Source: an uncultured Porphyromonadaceae bacterium
GTDB taxonomy: Bacteria > Bacteroidota > Bacteroidia > Bacteroidales > Muribaculaceae
Direction of reading: 5' to 3'
DNA: 64,000 bases
Assembly: GCA_946553045.1 (NCBI GenBank)
Contig: CAMNRO010000005.1
Coordinates: 1 to 64,000, forward strand
Positions 1 to 8,962 of this stretch are shown piece by piece. Numbering within the stretch: the stretch's first letter is position 1; each line of letters begins with the position of its first letter. The notes under the pieces were generated by a model. It saw nothing but the letters and a program-made list of their open reading frames with translations. It had not been told where the DNA came from and made no database searches. A program made the position numbers and the translations under genes.

Positions 1-65
1 CACCCACTAATCACTAACCACTAACCCCTCACCACTAACCCATAACCTCTCACCACTAACCCAGA
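1..65 (+). repeat. Intergenic short-unit array 1 (heptads, C-rich arm)
   Basis: Nine heptads of the CACTAAC type (CACTAAT, CACTAAC, CCATAAC, CTCTCAC and variants) run without a break to four bases before the start codon at 69. The window edge removes whatever lies upstream, so a G-rich partner arm of the kind seen at other arrays cannot be checked here. No Shine-Dalgarno sequence is present; the array occupies that position. Confidence 0.85.
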
Positions 66-68
66 ACA

Positions 69-776
69 ATGAAAACTGACTTTTTCAAAATAGCTGTTGT
101 GGCTGCCATGCTGTTCTCAGCCGTACAACTCTCCGCCCAGAACCGCGATTGGGCTCAGCATGGCCGCTACGCACAGGCAAACAAGGAGCTGCCCGCTCCC
201 GTCAAGGGCGAGCACCGTGTGGTGTTCATGGGTAATTCCATCACCGACCACTGGGCCGACATGCGCCCCGATTTCTTCAAGGCCAACAACTATGTCGGCC
301 GCGGAATCAGCGGACAGACTTCCTATCAGTTCCTGCTCCGTTTCCGCGAGGACGTAATCAATCTCAAGCCCGAGGTGGTGGTTATCAATGCCGGCACCAA
401 CGACTGCGCCGAAAATACACACGCCTTCAACCCCGAAATCACCCTCGGCAATGTCATGTCTATGGTTGAGCTCGCCAAAGCCAACGGAATAAAGGTGATA
501 ATCGCCTCTACGCTTCCCGCCACGACTTTCGGCTGGAATCCTGCAATCAAGGATGCCCCCGAGCGCGTGAAAACCATCAACAAACTCATAAAGGACTATG
601 CCGACGCCAACAAGATACCCTATGTGGACTACTACAGCGCTATGGTGGCCGGCCCCGACGGCACCATGAACCCCGCCTACAGCAACGACGGCGTGCACCC
701 CACCCACGCCGGCTACGAAGTGATGGAGCCCATCGTCAAAGCCGTCATCGACAAGACGCTCAAGCGCAAGAAATAA
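69..776 (+). CDS. Secreted SGNH/GDSL-family lipase/esterase
   Basis: A 235-residue protein with an N-terminal signal peptide (hydrophobic stretch near residues 8-22, ending LSAQ). It carries the SGNH blocks in order: block I GNSITD with the nucleophilic Ser near residue 57, block II around GISGQT, block III NAGTND, and block V DGVHPTHAGY with the Asp/His pair near residues 207 and 210. Family members hydrolyse acyl esters; in Bacteroidales they often deacetylate glycans, but the substrate cannot be read from sequence. The full catalytic set and usual length argue for an active periplasmic or secreted enzyme. It appears monocistronic, with a hairpin terminator directly after it. Confidence 0.9.
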   Translation: MKTDFFKIAVVAAMLFSAVQLSAQNRDWAQHGRYAQANKELPAPVKGEHRVVFMGNSITDHWADMRPDFFKANNYVGRGISGQTSYQFLLRFREDVINLKPEVVVINAGTNDCAENTHAFNPEITLGNVMSMVELAKANGIKVIIASTLPATTFGWNPAIKDAPERVKTINKLIKDYADANKIPYVDYYSAMVAGPDGTMNPAYSNDGVHPTHAGYEVMEPIVKAVIDKTLKRKK

Positions 777-797
777 ATTTCCTGCCGCATATACAGA

Positions 798-830
798 CAA
801 AGGCGCCCCGTGCTGAGCGAGGCGCCTTTG
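798..830 (+). terminator. Rho-independent-type hairpin after the SGNH esterase
   Basis: A 10-bp perfect stem (CAAAGGCGCC / GGCGCCTTTG) with a 13-nt loop lies 21 bases after the stop codon and ends in a short T-rich run. It separates the plus-strand esterase from the convergent lipoprotein gene and could serve both directions. Confidence 0.75.
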
Positions 831-848
831 TTGTATTCAGAGATTGGG

Positions 849-1304
849 TTAGCGGGTGGATTTGAGGGTGTAGTTCATGCCCGGGGTTGGCGAGGGAGTG
901 AGGCTGGCGTCGACCATGGTGATGGTGGAGTCGGTGTCTACGAGGAAGTAGACCTCGCCGGAGCCGTCGCCCGAGAGTTTCAGGTATTTCTGTCCGTTGG
1001 CGCCTGTGCCGACGGTGAAGTCGCCTTCGCCGGCGAAGGAGGCAAGGTCCTGCACGGTGCCTGCCGAGTCGGTGGTGAAATAGGTCTGAACGATGTCGTA
1101 GTCGCCCTCTGTGGCGTCGTCGTCGAAGTCGAGGAGCACGGTATAGCGTATGCCGTCGACATCAGCTCCGGGCAGAACGCCGGTATATACCTTGTCGGTG
1201 CTCCTGTCGGAGGTGAGGGGAGTTGTGGGCTTCCGGGTGTCGGTGCATGCGCCCAAGGCGATCAGAGCTGCGGCCGCGGCCAGATAACAAAAAGTCCGTT
1301 TCAT
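849..1304 (-). CDS. Small NlpE-like lipoprotein
   Basis: About 151 residues starting at MKRTFC; an in-frame ATG two codons upstream (1310) is the alternative. A lipoprotein signal peptide ends in ALGAC, placing the lipidated Cys at residue 20. The mature part begins with YTGVLPGADVDGIRYTVLL, which resembles the NlpE N-terminal domain (typically GVLPCADCxGI followed by beta strands). The CxxC pair of classical NlpE is missing (GADVDG instead of CADCEG), so copper sensing by those cysteines is unlikely. A beta-rich envelope lipoprotein is the safe reading; function unknown. Confidence 0.7.
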   Translation of the reverse strand: MKRTFCYLAAAAALIALGACTDTRKPTTPLTSDRSTDKVYTGVLPGADVDGIRYTVLLDFDDDATEGDYDIVQTYFTTDSAGTVQDLASFAGEGDFTVGTGANGQKYLKLSGDGSGEVYFLVDTDSTITMVDASLTPSPTPGMNYTLKSTR

Positions 1305-1363
1305 AGTCATAGTGTATTTTCAGTATCTACTCATACGCTATAACGCAGCCTCACGGCAAAGGT

Positions 1364-2434
1364 TCATCGACCTGTCAGAGCACGGGCTACAGCGGTGTAT
1401 ATGGCCCCGCCGCGTATGTCGCGGGCCAGTATCGTGCCGTCGGGTCCGAAGAGCATAATCATCGGTATGCCGTCGAAGCCGTATTTTTCCATAGGCTCCA
1501 TGCCCGCTCCGATGAGCTGTGGCCATAAGTAGCCTTCTTTTTCTATGGTTTCGAGTGTGTTGGCATCCTTATCCCATGTAGCAACGCCCAGAATTGTGAA
1601 ACGGTCATCGTCTTTATAGCGTTCGTAAAGAGGCTTGAGGGTTTCGCGGGCTTCCTGGCGGCAGGGGCCGCACCAGCTGGCCCAGAAGTCGACGAGCACA
1701 TACTTGCCTTTGCCGAGATAATCGGATAGCTTTGCAGGGCTACCGTCGGGATTACGGGCTTCGAGGTCTACGAATTTATGGCCCGTAGATGTGGCGAGCG
1801 CACTTGCTTTCTGACGGTTGAATTTCTGAGCCACTGGTAGCTCTGTCAGATAGGTCGGCAGAGATGCGAAGAATGCGGGCCATTCCTCGGGCTCGATATA
1901 CCATCTGTTTTCCATGAGCAGACACTCGCCGAAGCCGTTGCCGGCGTTTTCCTTTGTCATGGCTATGCTGTGTGCCTTTTCATTGCCGAAAGCACTGTCG
2001 TAGAATTTCTTGTATTCGGTCTGGAACTGTTCGGGGTCCGGGTATTTTTCTCTGAGAGCTTTTGCGCAACTGTCTAAAAAGAGATATTGGGCTTTGCGCT
2101 CCTTTTCGTGTTTCTGTAGCTTTGTGTTTATTTCGCCACCCGACATAGGATAGTGGCTGTCGAAGTCGAGAACCACGGGAGCTTCTTCGAGTACGCAGTT
2201 GCTGAAAGTGCTGCCGCACTCAACGCGCACGAAAGCCCCTCGGCCGTAGCTGCCGCTGAAGTGAAGACGTCCGTCGGCGACTGTGGCCGAGTCGATTACG
2301 GCGTTATCGCGGAAATAGTCGGTCATGTAGAATTTCTCGCCATCCATGTCGTTGATATTGGCCGAGATGTTGTAGTCTACGGCGTTGGCCGATAGACCGA
2401 TGAGTAGTGATACAAGAAATAAGGTCTGTTTCAT
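1364..2434 (-). CDS. TlpA-like thioredoxin-fold protein with DUF4369-like N-terminus
   Basis: A 356-residue exported protein: signal peptide (residues 1-18), an N-terminal beta-rich domain of the kind in Bacteroidetes TlpA-like proteins (NISANINDMDGEKFYM), a helical linker, and a C-terminal thioredoxin domain from about residue 220. The active site is WCGPC with Cys255 and Cys258, preceded by YVLVDFWAS and followed by a cis-Pro loop near FDGIPMIML. It is expected to act in the periplasm as a thiol reductant or disulfide exchanger; the partner is unknown. A TATTTTTG -7 box lies 28 bases upstream of the ATG. Confidence 0.88.
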   Translation of the reverse strand: MKQTLFLVSLLIGLSANAVDYNISANINDMDGEKFYMTDYFRDNAVIDSATVADGRLHFSGSYGRGAFVRVECGSTFSNCVLEEAPVVLDFDSHYPMSGGEINTKLQKHEKERKAQYLFLDSCAKALREKYPDPEQFQTEYKKFYDSAFGNEKAHSIAMTKENAGNGFGECLLMENRWYIEPEEWPAFFASLPTYLTELPVAQKFNRQKASALATSTGHKFVDLEARNPDGSPAKLSDYLGKGKYVLVDFWASWCGPCRQEARETLKPLYERYKDDDRFTILGVATWDKDANTLETIEKEGYLWPQLIGAGMEPMEKYGFDGIPMIMLFGPDGTILARDIRGGAIYTAVARALTGR

Positions 2435-2461
2435 AAGATATTAGATGTTTTAAGTTTTTTG

Positions 2462-2469
2462 CAAAAATA
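2462..2469 (-). promoter_or_regulatory. Bacteroidetes -7 box (TATTTTTG) for the TlpA-like gene
   Basis: On the minus strand the sequence reads TATTTTTG, matching TAnnTTTG. It lies 28 bases upstream of the start codon at 2434. No clear -33 TTTG is seen, partly because a terminator sits directly upstream. Confidence 0.55.
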
Positions 2470-2472
2470 GAA

Positions 2473-2506
2473 AAAACGGCCGGAATCAAAAAATTCCGAC
2501 CGTTTT
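2473..2506 (-). terminator. Terminator hairpin after GH78 rhamnosidase
   Basis: A 14-bp stem with one mismatch (AAAACGGCCGGAAT / ATTCCGACCGTTTT) and a 6-nt loop lies 19 bases after the rhamnosidase stop codon. On the minus strand it ends in a T run. Confidence 0.8.
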
Positions 2507-2525
2507 AATTATATTGAACAAGCTC

Positions 2526-5105
2526 TTAAACTTTAAATTTGAAAGTATGTGTGCCTTCGCCCACTTCGACAGGCTCGGGGGCGTAGACGGTGGCAGTTGT
2601 GGCGCCGGGCACGGTGACGGTCAGGCGGATATTGTCGCCGTCGCGCTTCCACGATGAGCTGATGTTGCCGCGTACGGATTTGTAGGTGGCTTCGGCCGAA
2701 GCGAGGCCGGCGGGGTAGTGGGGACGTATGATTACGTTCGCGAAACCGGGCTTGGCGGGGTCGTGGTTTATGCCGGCGAGATCGCGGCGCATCCACGAGC
2801 AGATATCGCCCATGAAGACATGGTTGAGCGAGGCGTCGTGGAATTCGGGGCTGAGCGTCCATGTCTCGGGCAGGGTGGTGTAGCCCATCTTTTCGAGCCA
2901 GTAGCCCCACGAGGGCGCGTCGGTCTTTGTGGCCATGCGGTAGGCGTCGTCCACGTAGCCGTAGCGAGTGAGCATTGCGGGTACGGTCTTGCTGCCGAGG
3001 AGGCCGTAGTCGAGGAAGTAATCGTTGGCTTCGACGGCCTTGTGGAGCGATTCGGCCACTGCAGCCTCCTTGCCTTCGGGCACTATGCCGGAGTAGAGGG
3101 CAACGCCGAGCGCGGCCTGTGTGCCGTTGGCGTAGGTGGCTTCGGCTTCGTTGAACCAGCGTGCGTTGATGGTGTCGCGCAGCGCCTCGGCCTTGGCGCG
3201 GTAGGGAGCGGCGTCCTTGCCGAGAATGTCGGCGAAGCGGGCCATTTTCACGTTGTCGAGATAGTAATATACGCTCGATGTGTAGTCGGTCGGAGTCTGG
3301 GCCGAGGAGCTGAGCCAGTCGCCGATACCGTCGGTGAAGAGACCGTTGGGTTTTTCGTTGGCGCGGGCCCATTCGAAGTATTTCTCCATCGTAGGATACA
3401 TTCGCTCGATGGCGCGGCTGTCGCCGTAGTAATCATAGAGAGCTTCGGGAATTATGAACAGGGCTGCATCCCATACCGGGCCGGGCCAGTTGCCGTAGCC
3501 CCAGCCGCAGGAAGGAATGATGCCGGCAATGTTGCCGTTGTCGCGCTGATTGTCGGCGAAGTCGTTCATCCACTTCTCGTAGAGTGTAATGCCGTCGTAG
3601 TTCTGCAGGGCGAGGTCGATAGCTACGTGAGCGTCGGCTGTCCAGCCGTTTTTCTCGCGCTGGGGGCAGTCGGTGGGTATGCTGTGGAGATTTCCGAGGT
3701 AGCTGAGCATTGTGGCGTCGTAGATTTTGCCGAGCAGGGGCTCGGAGGAGGCGAAAGAGCCTGCGGGCTGCACGTCGGTGTGCATGAAATAGCCTTTCAC
3801 ATTGTCGGCGGTGAGCTCGACGGGGCGGTCGGCGGTCACCTCTACATAGCGGAAGCCGTGGTAGGTGAATCCGGGGCGGAAACTTTCTGCTTCGCCGGTG
3901 CCTGCGAGTATGAATTCGTCGGTCTGGAACTGCTCGCCGGGCTTCTGCGGGCAGTAGTAGACGTCGATGTTGCCCTGCTGGAGACGTCCGTCGTCCTTGA
4001 GCATTTCGCCGTGCGCCATCTTGAAGTGAGTGCCGCGTTCGCCGGCAACTTCGAGCGACGATACGCCGGCAATGTTCTTGCCCATGTCGAATACATATGC
4101 CGTGTCGCCGAAATTGGCTATCAGTTCGGGCTTGATTACCTCTACGGGGCGTATGGCCGGCATGGCCTGGGCCTTCAGGAGGGGAGAGGGGGCCTCTACG
4201 GCTGCTGCCGCGGTCCACTCCGAGTCGTCGAAACCTGCCGAGCGCCAGCCCTGCGGTTCGAGGCGGGCGTCGTAGCGGTCGCCGCTGTATATATTGTTAT
4301 ATGTATAAGGGCCTGTGGCAGTGCGCCATGTGCTGTCGGACACTACTATCGCCTCTTCGGCACCCGGGGAGCGGAGCTCGAAAATCATGGCCGGGCGGCG
4401 GCGCCAGCGTGCGCGCTCGAAATCCCACACGGCCTTGCTCTGGCAGTTGGCGAAGCCGTTGCCGAGTACTGCGGCCACGGTGTTGTCGCCCTCGGCGAGG
4501 AGGTCGGTCACGTCGTAGGTTGCATATAGATTGCGCTTGTCGTAGTGGGTGTATCCGGGGTCCATGTGGCTGTCGCCTACGCGCTTGCCGTTGATCCACA
4601 GCTCGTAGTATCCGGCGGCCGATATGTAGGCGCGGGCAGCGGCAGGAACCGTCTCAAGCGAGAAATCCTTGCGGAACATCGGGGCGGGCTCGTGTTCCAT
4701 GTCGAGCGTATCGCTGATCCATACGGCCTGCCAGTCGGCGGGGTTCATTTTTGCGGTCTCGAAAGTGGCTGTGGGCGATTTCTTGTCGCCGCTCACCACG
4801 CGCCATGCGTAGCGGTGATGGCTCTCGAGGGGAGCTCCTGCATATACCGCCGTCAGAGTGTTGGCCGGAATCTCGGCCGACTGCCATATGAGGCGCTTGG
4901 CTTCCAGGTCTTCGGGCGATTCGGCAACTTCCACCACATAGGGCTGGTTGCCGCGGTCTACTGTCCATGTGAAGCGGGGCGACTGCTCGTCGATGCCGAC
5001 CGGGTCGACGAGATATTCGCATCTCAGATTGCCGGCACCGTCGCTTGTGCAGCCCGAGAGAGCGGCCGCGGCGGCCAGAGCAGAGCTCAGATAGATTTTT
5101 TTCAT
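2526..5105 (-). CDS. Alpha-L-rhamnosidase, GH78, lipoprotein
   Basis: About 859 residues. I chose ATG 5105 because it opens a lipoprotein signal (MKKIYLSS...ALSGC, lipid Cys19) and because a -7 box at 5126-5133 would lie inside a longer form starting at 5171. After a fibronectin-like domain comes the Bac_rhamnosid N region (ISAAGYYELWINGKRVG), beta-sandwiches, then the (alpha/alpha)6 catalytic barrel with the GH78 signature DCPQREKNGWTADA and a C-terminal beta-sandwich. GH78 enzymes release terminal alpha-L-rhamnose by inversion, as on pectic rhamnogalacturonan or plant glycosides. The lipid anchor places it on the outer or periplasmic membrane. It is divergent from the GH2 gene. Confidence 0.92.
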   Translation of the reverse strand: MKKIYLSSALAAAAALSGCTSDGAGNLRCEYLVDPVGIDEQSPRFTWTVDRGNQPYVVEVAESPEDLEAKRLIWQSAEIPANTLTAVYAGAPLESHHRYAWRVVSGDKKSPTATFETAKMNPADWQAVWISDTLDMEHEPAPMFRKDFSLETVPAAARAYISAAGYYELWINGKRVGDSHMDPGYTHYDKRNLYATYDVTDLLAEGDNTVAAVLGNGFANCQSKAVWDFERARWRRRPAMIFELRSPGAEEAIVVSDSTWRTATGPYTYNNIYSGDRYDARLEPQGWRSAGFDDSEWTAAAAVEAPSPLLKAQAMPAIRPVEVIKPELIANFGDTAYVFDMGKNIAGVSSLEVAGERGTHFKMAHGEMLKDDGRLQQGNIDVYYCPQKPGEQFQTDEFILAGTGEAESFRPGFTYHGFRYVEVTADRPVELTADNVKGYFMHTDVQPAGSFASSEPLLGKIYDATMLSYLGNLHSIPTDCPQREKNGWTADAHVAIDLALQNYDGITLYEKWMNDFADNQRDNGNIAGIIPSCGWGYGNWPGPVWDAALFIIPEALYDYYGDSRAIERMYPTMEKYFEWARANEKPNGLFTDGIGDWLSSSAQTPTDYTSSVYYYLDNVKMARFADILGKDAAPYRAKAEALRDTINARWFNEAEATYANGTQAALGVALYSGIVPEGKEAAVAESLHKAVEANDYFLDYGLLGSKTVPAMLTRYGYVDDAYRMATKTDAPSWGYWLEKMGYTTLPETWTLSPEFHDASLNHVFMGDICSWMRRDLAGINHDPAKPGFANVIIRPHYPAGLASAEATYKSVRGNISSSWKRDGDNIRLTVTVPGATTATVYAPEPVEVGEGTHTFKFKV

Positions 5106-5125
5106 AGTGTCAGGATTGGTTTTTG

Positions 5126-5133
5126 CAAAGATA
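5126..5133 (-). promoter_or_regulatory. -7 box (TATCTTTG) for GH78 rhamnosidase
   Basis: Minus-strand TATCTTTG, a perfect TAnnTTTG match, 20 bases upstream of the ATG at 5105. Its position decides against the longer start at 5171. Confidence 0.65.
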
Positions 5134-5335
5134 CTCAAAGAGTTCTGTAGCGGTGTCATTCGCACTGCCAAAAGACTATTATTTTGTATTTTGCCGAAAA
5201 GGATATGTGTCCGTGGGCGTCCGGGCAGCCCGGAAAAATGTTATCAATTGCGCCAAAATAGTATATAAATATGTATATACACGTCTAATCACCGATTTGA
5301 CAGCATCGGACACAAATAAATTCATGATATGCGGG

Positions 5336-5343
5336 TATATTTG
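5336..5343 (+). promoter_or_regulatory. -7 box (TATATTTG) for the GH2 gene
   Basis: TATATTTG matches TAnnTTTG and lies 41 bases upstream of the ATG at 5385. No TTTG is seen at the usual spacing upstream, so only the -7 element is supported. Confidence 0.55.
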
Positions 5344-5384
5344 CACTTGGAAACCGGGGGCCTTGCTCCGGAATCTTTCAAACC

Positions 5385-7232
5385 ATGAAAATTATCAAAT
5401 CTTCTGCAATGAAAAAAGTATATGTATCTATTCTGGCGATGGCGGCAGCACTTGCTCCCTTCGCCGCCGGTGCGTGGACTCCCGCCGGCGACCACATCTC
5501 CACCTCCTGGGCTGCAGATGTGAATCCTGAAAAACCCTGGAACGTATACCCCCGCCCCATCATGGAGCGCACCGCATGGGAAAACCTCAACGGTCTCTGG
5601 CAGTATGCCATCGTGCCGCAGGCCGATGCCGAGCCCGCTCAGTGGCAGGGTGAGATTCTGGTGCCCTACGCAGTAGAGTCGAGCCTCTCGGGCGTGGGCA
5701 AGAACGTGAAAAACAACGAAGCCCTCTGGTATAACCGCACATTCACCGTGCCCGCCGCATGGAAGGGCAAGGACGTGATGCTCAACTTCGACGCCGTCGA
5801 CTGGGCATGCGACGTATGGGTGAACGACGTGAAGGTAGGCTCGCACAAGGGCGGCTACACTCCCTTCAGCCTCAACGTAACCCCCGCGCTCAAGGCAAAG
5901 GGCGAGAACAAACTCACCGTGCGCGTAACCGACCCCACCGACGCCGGCTATCAGCCCCGTGGCAAGCAGGTGAACAATCCCCATGGTATCTGGTACACCC
6001 CCGTCACCGGCATCTGGCAGACCGTATGGCTCGAACCCGTATCGCCCGCCAACCACATCGCCGCTCTCAAGACCGTGCCCAATATCGACACACATAAACT
6101 TACTGTGGACGTAACTCCCGCTACTGCCGACGCTCAGCTCGTAGCCGAGGTGAAGGTGAGCGAGAACGGCAAGACCGTGGCCACCGGCAAGAGCCTTGCC
6201 GGCCACCCCGTGGAAATCGCCATGCCCGCCGACGCCAAACTCTGGACTCCCGACACCCCCAACCTCTACGACCTCGAGGTGACCCTCTACTCGGCCGGCA
6301 AGCCCGTCGACAAGGTGAAGAGCTACACCGCCATGCGTAAGGTATCGACCGCGCGCGACGAAAAAGGCATCGTGCGCCTGCAGCTCAACAACAAGGACGT
6401 GTTCCACTTCGGTCCTCTCGACCAGGGCTGGTGGCCCGACGGTCTCTACACCGCTCCCACCTACGAGGCCATGATCTATGACATCGACAAGACCAAAGAC
6501 TGGGGCTACAACATGATTCGCAAGCACGTGAAAGTGGAACCCGCCACATGGTACACCTACTGCGACCGCAAGGGTATCCTCGTATGGCAGGACATGCCCA
6601 ACGGCGACGGCACCCCTGAATGGCAGATGCACAAATACTTCGACGGCACCGAGCGCAAGCGCTCCGCCGAAAGCGAGGCCAACTTCCGCCGCGAGTGGAA
6701 AGAAATCATGGACGCTCTCTACAACTATCCCTCTGTTGTGGTATGGGTTCCCTTCAACGAAGCATGGGGTCACTTCAAGGGTCCCGAAATCGTGGAATGG
6801 ACCAAGGCCTACGACCCCAGCCGCCTCGTGAACCCCGCCAGCGGCGGTAACCACTACCACACCGGCGACATGCTCGACATACACCACTATCCCGGTCCCA
6901 AGATGCTTCTCTTCGACGGCGAACGTGCCAACGTGCTCGGCGAATACGGCGGCATCGGCCTGGTAATCAAAGACCACATCTGGTCGCCCGACCGCAACTG
7001 GGGCTACACTCAGTTCAACTCGCCCAAGGAAGTGACCGACCAGTACGTGGACTACATCAACACCCTTCTCGAGCTCGTGCCCGCAGGCTACACCGGAGCT
7101 GTCTACACCCAGACCACCGACGTTGAGAACGAAGTCAACGGCCTCATGACCTACGACCGCAAGGTCATCAAGGTCGACGAAGACCGTCTCCGTAAGGCCA
7201 ACAAGGCTCTCTGCAACAGTCTCAATAAATAA
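5385..7232 (+). CDS. Secreted GH2-family glycoside hydrolase (beta-galactosidase-like)
   Basis: 615 residues with a signal peptide; an in-frame ATG at 5409 (MKKVYVSI) is an equally plausible start. Domains: N-terminal sugar-binding jelly roll (WENLNGLWQYAI to about residue 220), immunoglobulin-like GH2 domain, then the TIM barrel. The acid/base is Glu459 in VVVWVPFNEAWG and the nucleophile probably Glu520 in NVLGEYGG. It is shorter than LacZ-type enzymes and lacks C-terminal domains. GH2 covers galactosidases, glucuronidases, mannosidases and arabinofuranosidases, so the sugar is open. Neighbouring GH78 and GH125 suggest work on a complex plant or host glycan. A hairpin separates it from the GH125 gene. 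Confidence 0.88.
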   Translation: MKIIKSSAMKKVYVSILAMAAALAPFAAGAWTPAGDHISTSWAADVNPEKPWNVYPRPIMERTAWENLNGLWQYAIVPQADAEPAQWQGEILVPYAVESSLSGVGKNVKNNEALWYNRTFTVPAAWKGKDVMLNFDAVDWACDVWVNDVKVGSHKGGYTPFSLNVTPALKAKGENKLTVRVTDPTDAGYQPRGKQVNNPHGIWYTPVTGIWQTVWLEPVSPANHIAALKTVPNIDTHKLTVDVTPATADAQLVAEVKVSENGKTVATGKSLAGHPVEIAMPADAKLWTPDTPNLYDLEVTLYSAGKPVDKVKSYTAMRKVSTARDEKGIVRLQLNNKDVFHFGPLDQGWWPDGLYTAPTYEAMIYDIDKTKDWGYNMIRKHVKVEPATWYTYCDRKGILVWQDMPNGDGTPEWQMHKYFDGTERKRSAESEANFRREWKEIMDALYNYPSVVVWVPFNEAWGHFKGPEIVEWTKAYDPSRLVNPASGGNHYHTGDMLDIHHYPGPKMLLFDGERANVLGEYGGIGLVIKDHIWSPDRNWGYTQFNSPKEVTDQYVDYINTLLELVPAGYTGAVYTQTTDVENEVNGLMTYDRKVIKVDEDRLRKANKALCNSLNK

Positions 7233-7250
7233 AATAGCTATTGTTCAGCC

Positions 7251-7276
7251 ATTATGGCAGCTTCGGCTGCCATAAT
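7251..7276 (+). terminator. Hairpin between GH2 and GH125 genes
   Basis: A perfect 11-bp stem (ATTATGGCAGC / GCTGCCATAAT) closed by a TTCG tetraloop, 18 bases after the GH2 stop. There is no T tract after it, so it may be an attenuator or RNA-stability element rather than a full terminator. Confidence 0.6.
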
Positions 7277-7299
7277 TCAAACTATTAATGAACTAATTA

Positions 7300-8769
7300 A
7301 TGAAAGGACTTTCTATATTGATTTCGGCAGGAATGCTCATGTGCTGCACATCGCTCCATGCCGCCGGAACCAACGTATGCGCCAGCGATAATACGGCCGT
7401 AAGCGCCGTTTCGGCCGCCAAGCGCTACGCCGTGACAAACCGCCCTGCCGAGTCGGCGCGTCTGTTCAAGTCTAAGGCTGTGGAAAAGGAAATCAAGCGT
7501 GTCAAGAAAATGCTCAAGAACCCCAAGCTTGCCTGGATGTTCGAGAACTGCTTCCCCAACACGCTCGACACCACCGTCCACTACCGCATTGCCGACGACG
7601 GCTCGCACGACACCTTTGTCTACACAGGCGATATCCACGCCATGTGGCTGCGCGACTCCGGTGCCCAGGTGTGGCCCTACGTGCAGCTCGCCAACAAAGA
7701 CAATGAGCTCAAAAACATGCTTGCAGGCGTCATCAACCGTCAGTTCAAGTGCATTATCATCGACCCCTATGCAAATGCCTTCAACGACGGCCCCGTAGGC
7801 GGCGAATGGCAGAGCGACTATACCGACATGAAGCCCGAGCTTCACGAACGCAAATATGAAATCGACTCGCTCTGCTATCCTATCCGTCTCGCCTATGAGT
7901 ACTGGAAGGTGACTGGCGACGACAGCGTCTTCGGTGCCAACTGGCTCAAGGCCATCAATGCCGTCCTCGCAACATTCGTCGACCAGCAGCGCAAGGATTC
8001 GCTGGGCTCATACCGTTTCCAGCGCAATACGCCCAAGGCATCCGATACTCTGATAAACGACGGCTACGGCTCGCCCGTGAGCGGCTGCGGCCTCATCGTA
8101 TCGGCCTTCCGTCCCTCCGACGACGCCACAACATTCCAGTATCTTGTGCCGTCGAACTTCATGGCCGTGTCGAGCCTCCGCAAGGCCGCCGAAATCCTCG
8201 GCGCCGTCAATAAGGACACCGCTCTTGCCGGACGCTGCACCGCTCTTGCCGACGAGGTTGAGGCTGCCCTCAAGAAGCATGCCGTCTACAACCATCCTGA
8301 TTTCGGCCAGATCTACGCTTTCGAGGTAGACGGCTTTGGCAACTCGCACCTCATGGACGACGCCAACGTGCCCAGCCTTCTGGCAATGGCATACCTTGGC
8401 GATGTAGATGTCAACGACCCCATCTATCAGAACACACGCCGTTTCGTGTGGAGCGAACGCAATCCCTACTTCTTCCGCGGCCCCGCCGGCGAAGGTATTG
8501 GCGGCCCCCACATCGGCTACGACATGGCATGGCCCATGAGTATCATGATGAAGGCCTTCACCTCGCAGGACGACAACGAAATCCGCGACTGCATTGCCAT
8601 GCTCCTCGCCACCGACGCCGAGACTGGCTTCATTCACGAATCGTTCAACGTGCACGACGCAAACAAGTTCACCCGCGAGTGGTTTGCCTGGCAGAACACC
8701 CTCTTCGGAGAGCTTATCCTCAAGCTCGTCAACGAAGGCAAGGTAGACCTCCTCAACAGCATTTCCTGA
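7300..8769 (+). CDS. Exo-alpha-1,6-mannosidase-like glycoside hydrolase, GH125
   Basis: 489 residues with a signal peptide (residues 1-21, ending LHAAG). It matches the GH125 family (former DUF1237) along its length: YTGDIHAMWLRDSGAQVWPY near residues 108-127, GEWQSDYTDMKPELHERKYE, a CGLIVSAFRPSDDA segment near 265-277, and IHESFNVHD near residue 445. GH125 enzymes are inverting exo-alpha-1,6-mannosidases with one acidic acid and one acidic base; the RPSDD and HES acids are likely candidates, by analogy. The family acts on N-glycan or yeast mannan branches. It follows the GH2 gene by 67 bases and may be co-transcribed. Confidence 0.92.
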   Translation: MKGLSILISAGMLMCCTSLHAAGTNVCASDNTAVSAVSAAKRYAVTNRPAESARLFKSKAVEKEIKRVKKMLKNPKLAWMFENCFPNTLDTTVHYRIADDGSHDTFVYTGDIHAMWLRDSGAQVWPYVQLANKDNELKNMLAGVINRQFKCIIIDPYANAFNDGPVGGEWQSDYTDMKPELHERKYEIDSLCYPIRLAYEYWKVTGDDSVFGANWLKAINAVLATFVDQQRKDSLGSYRFQRNTPKASDTLINDGYGSPVSGCGLIVSAFRPSDDATTFQYLVPSNFMAVSSLRKAAEILGAVNKDTALAGRCTALADEVEAALKKHAVYNHPDFGQIYAFEVDGFGNSHLMDDANVPSLLAMAYLGDVDVNDPIYQNTRRFVWSERNPYFFRGPAGEGIGGPHIGYDMAWPMSIMMKAFTSQDDNEIRDCIAMLLATDAETGFIHESFNVHDANKFTREWFAWQNTLFGELILKLVNEGKVDLLNSIS

Positions 8770-8790
8770 CAATTAATCAACCACTGACAA

Positions 8791-8824
8791 CAGGCGCCAC
8801 GCGGACCTCTCCGCATGGCGCCTG
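8791..8824 (+). terminator. Terminator hairpin after GH125
   Basis: A two-part stem (CAGGCGCC / GGCGCCTG outside, GCGGA / TCCGC inside) 21 bases after the stop codon, followed by TTCTGTT. Very GC-rich and stable. Confidence 0.75.
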
Positions 8825-8897
8825 TTCTGTTGAGGACGCTGATACTCCCAGTCGATGATATTGATTACCAATAGACAAGAATTTTAAACAGACAGCG

Positions 8898-8927
8898 TTG
8901 CTCCGGATTCTAAAATGTGTAACTTTG
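8898..8927 (+). promoter_or_regulatory. Promoter of the KilA-N gene
   Basis: TTGC (8898-8901), an 18-bp spacer and TAACTTTG (8920-8927) match the Bacteroidetes -33/-7 pattern. The ATG is 35 bases downstream. Confidence 0.7.
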
Positions 8928-8962
8928 CAATATCTAAAAGTGCCTGATTAATAAATATTATT

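Noticed and set aside
5106-5171. Longer start for the GH78 gene
   Set aside because: It would contain the TATCTTTG -7 box and would bury the lipoprotein signal.
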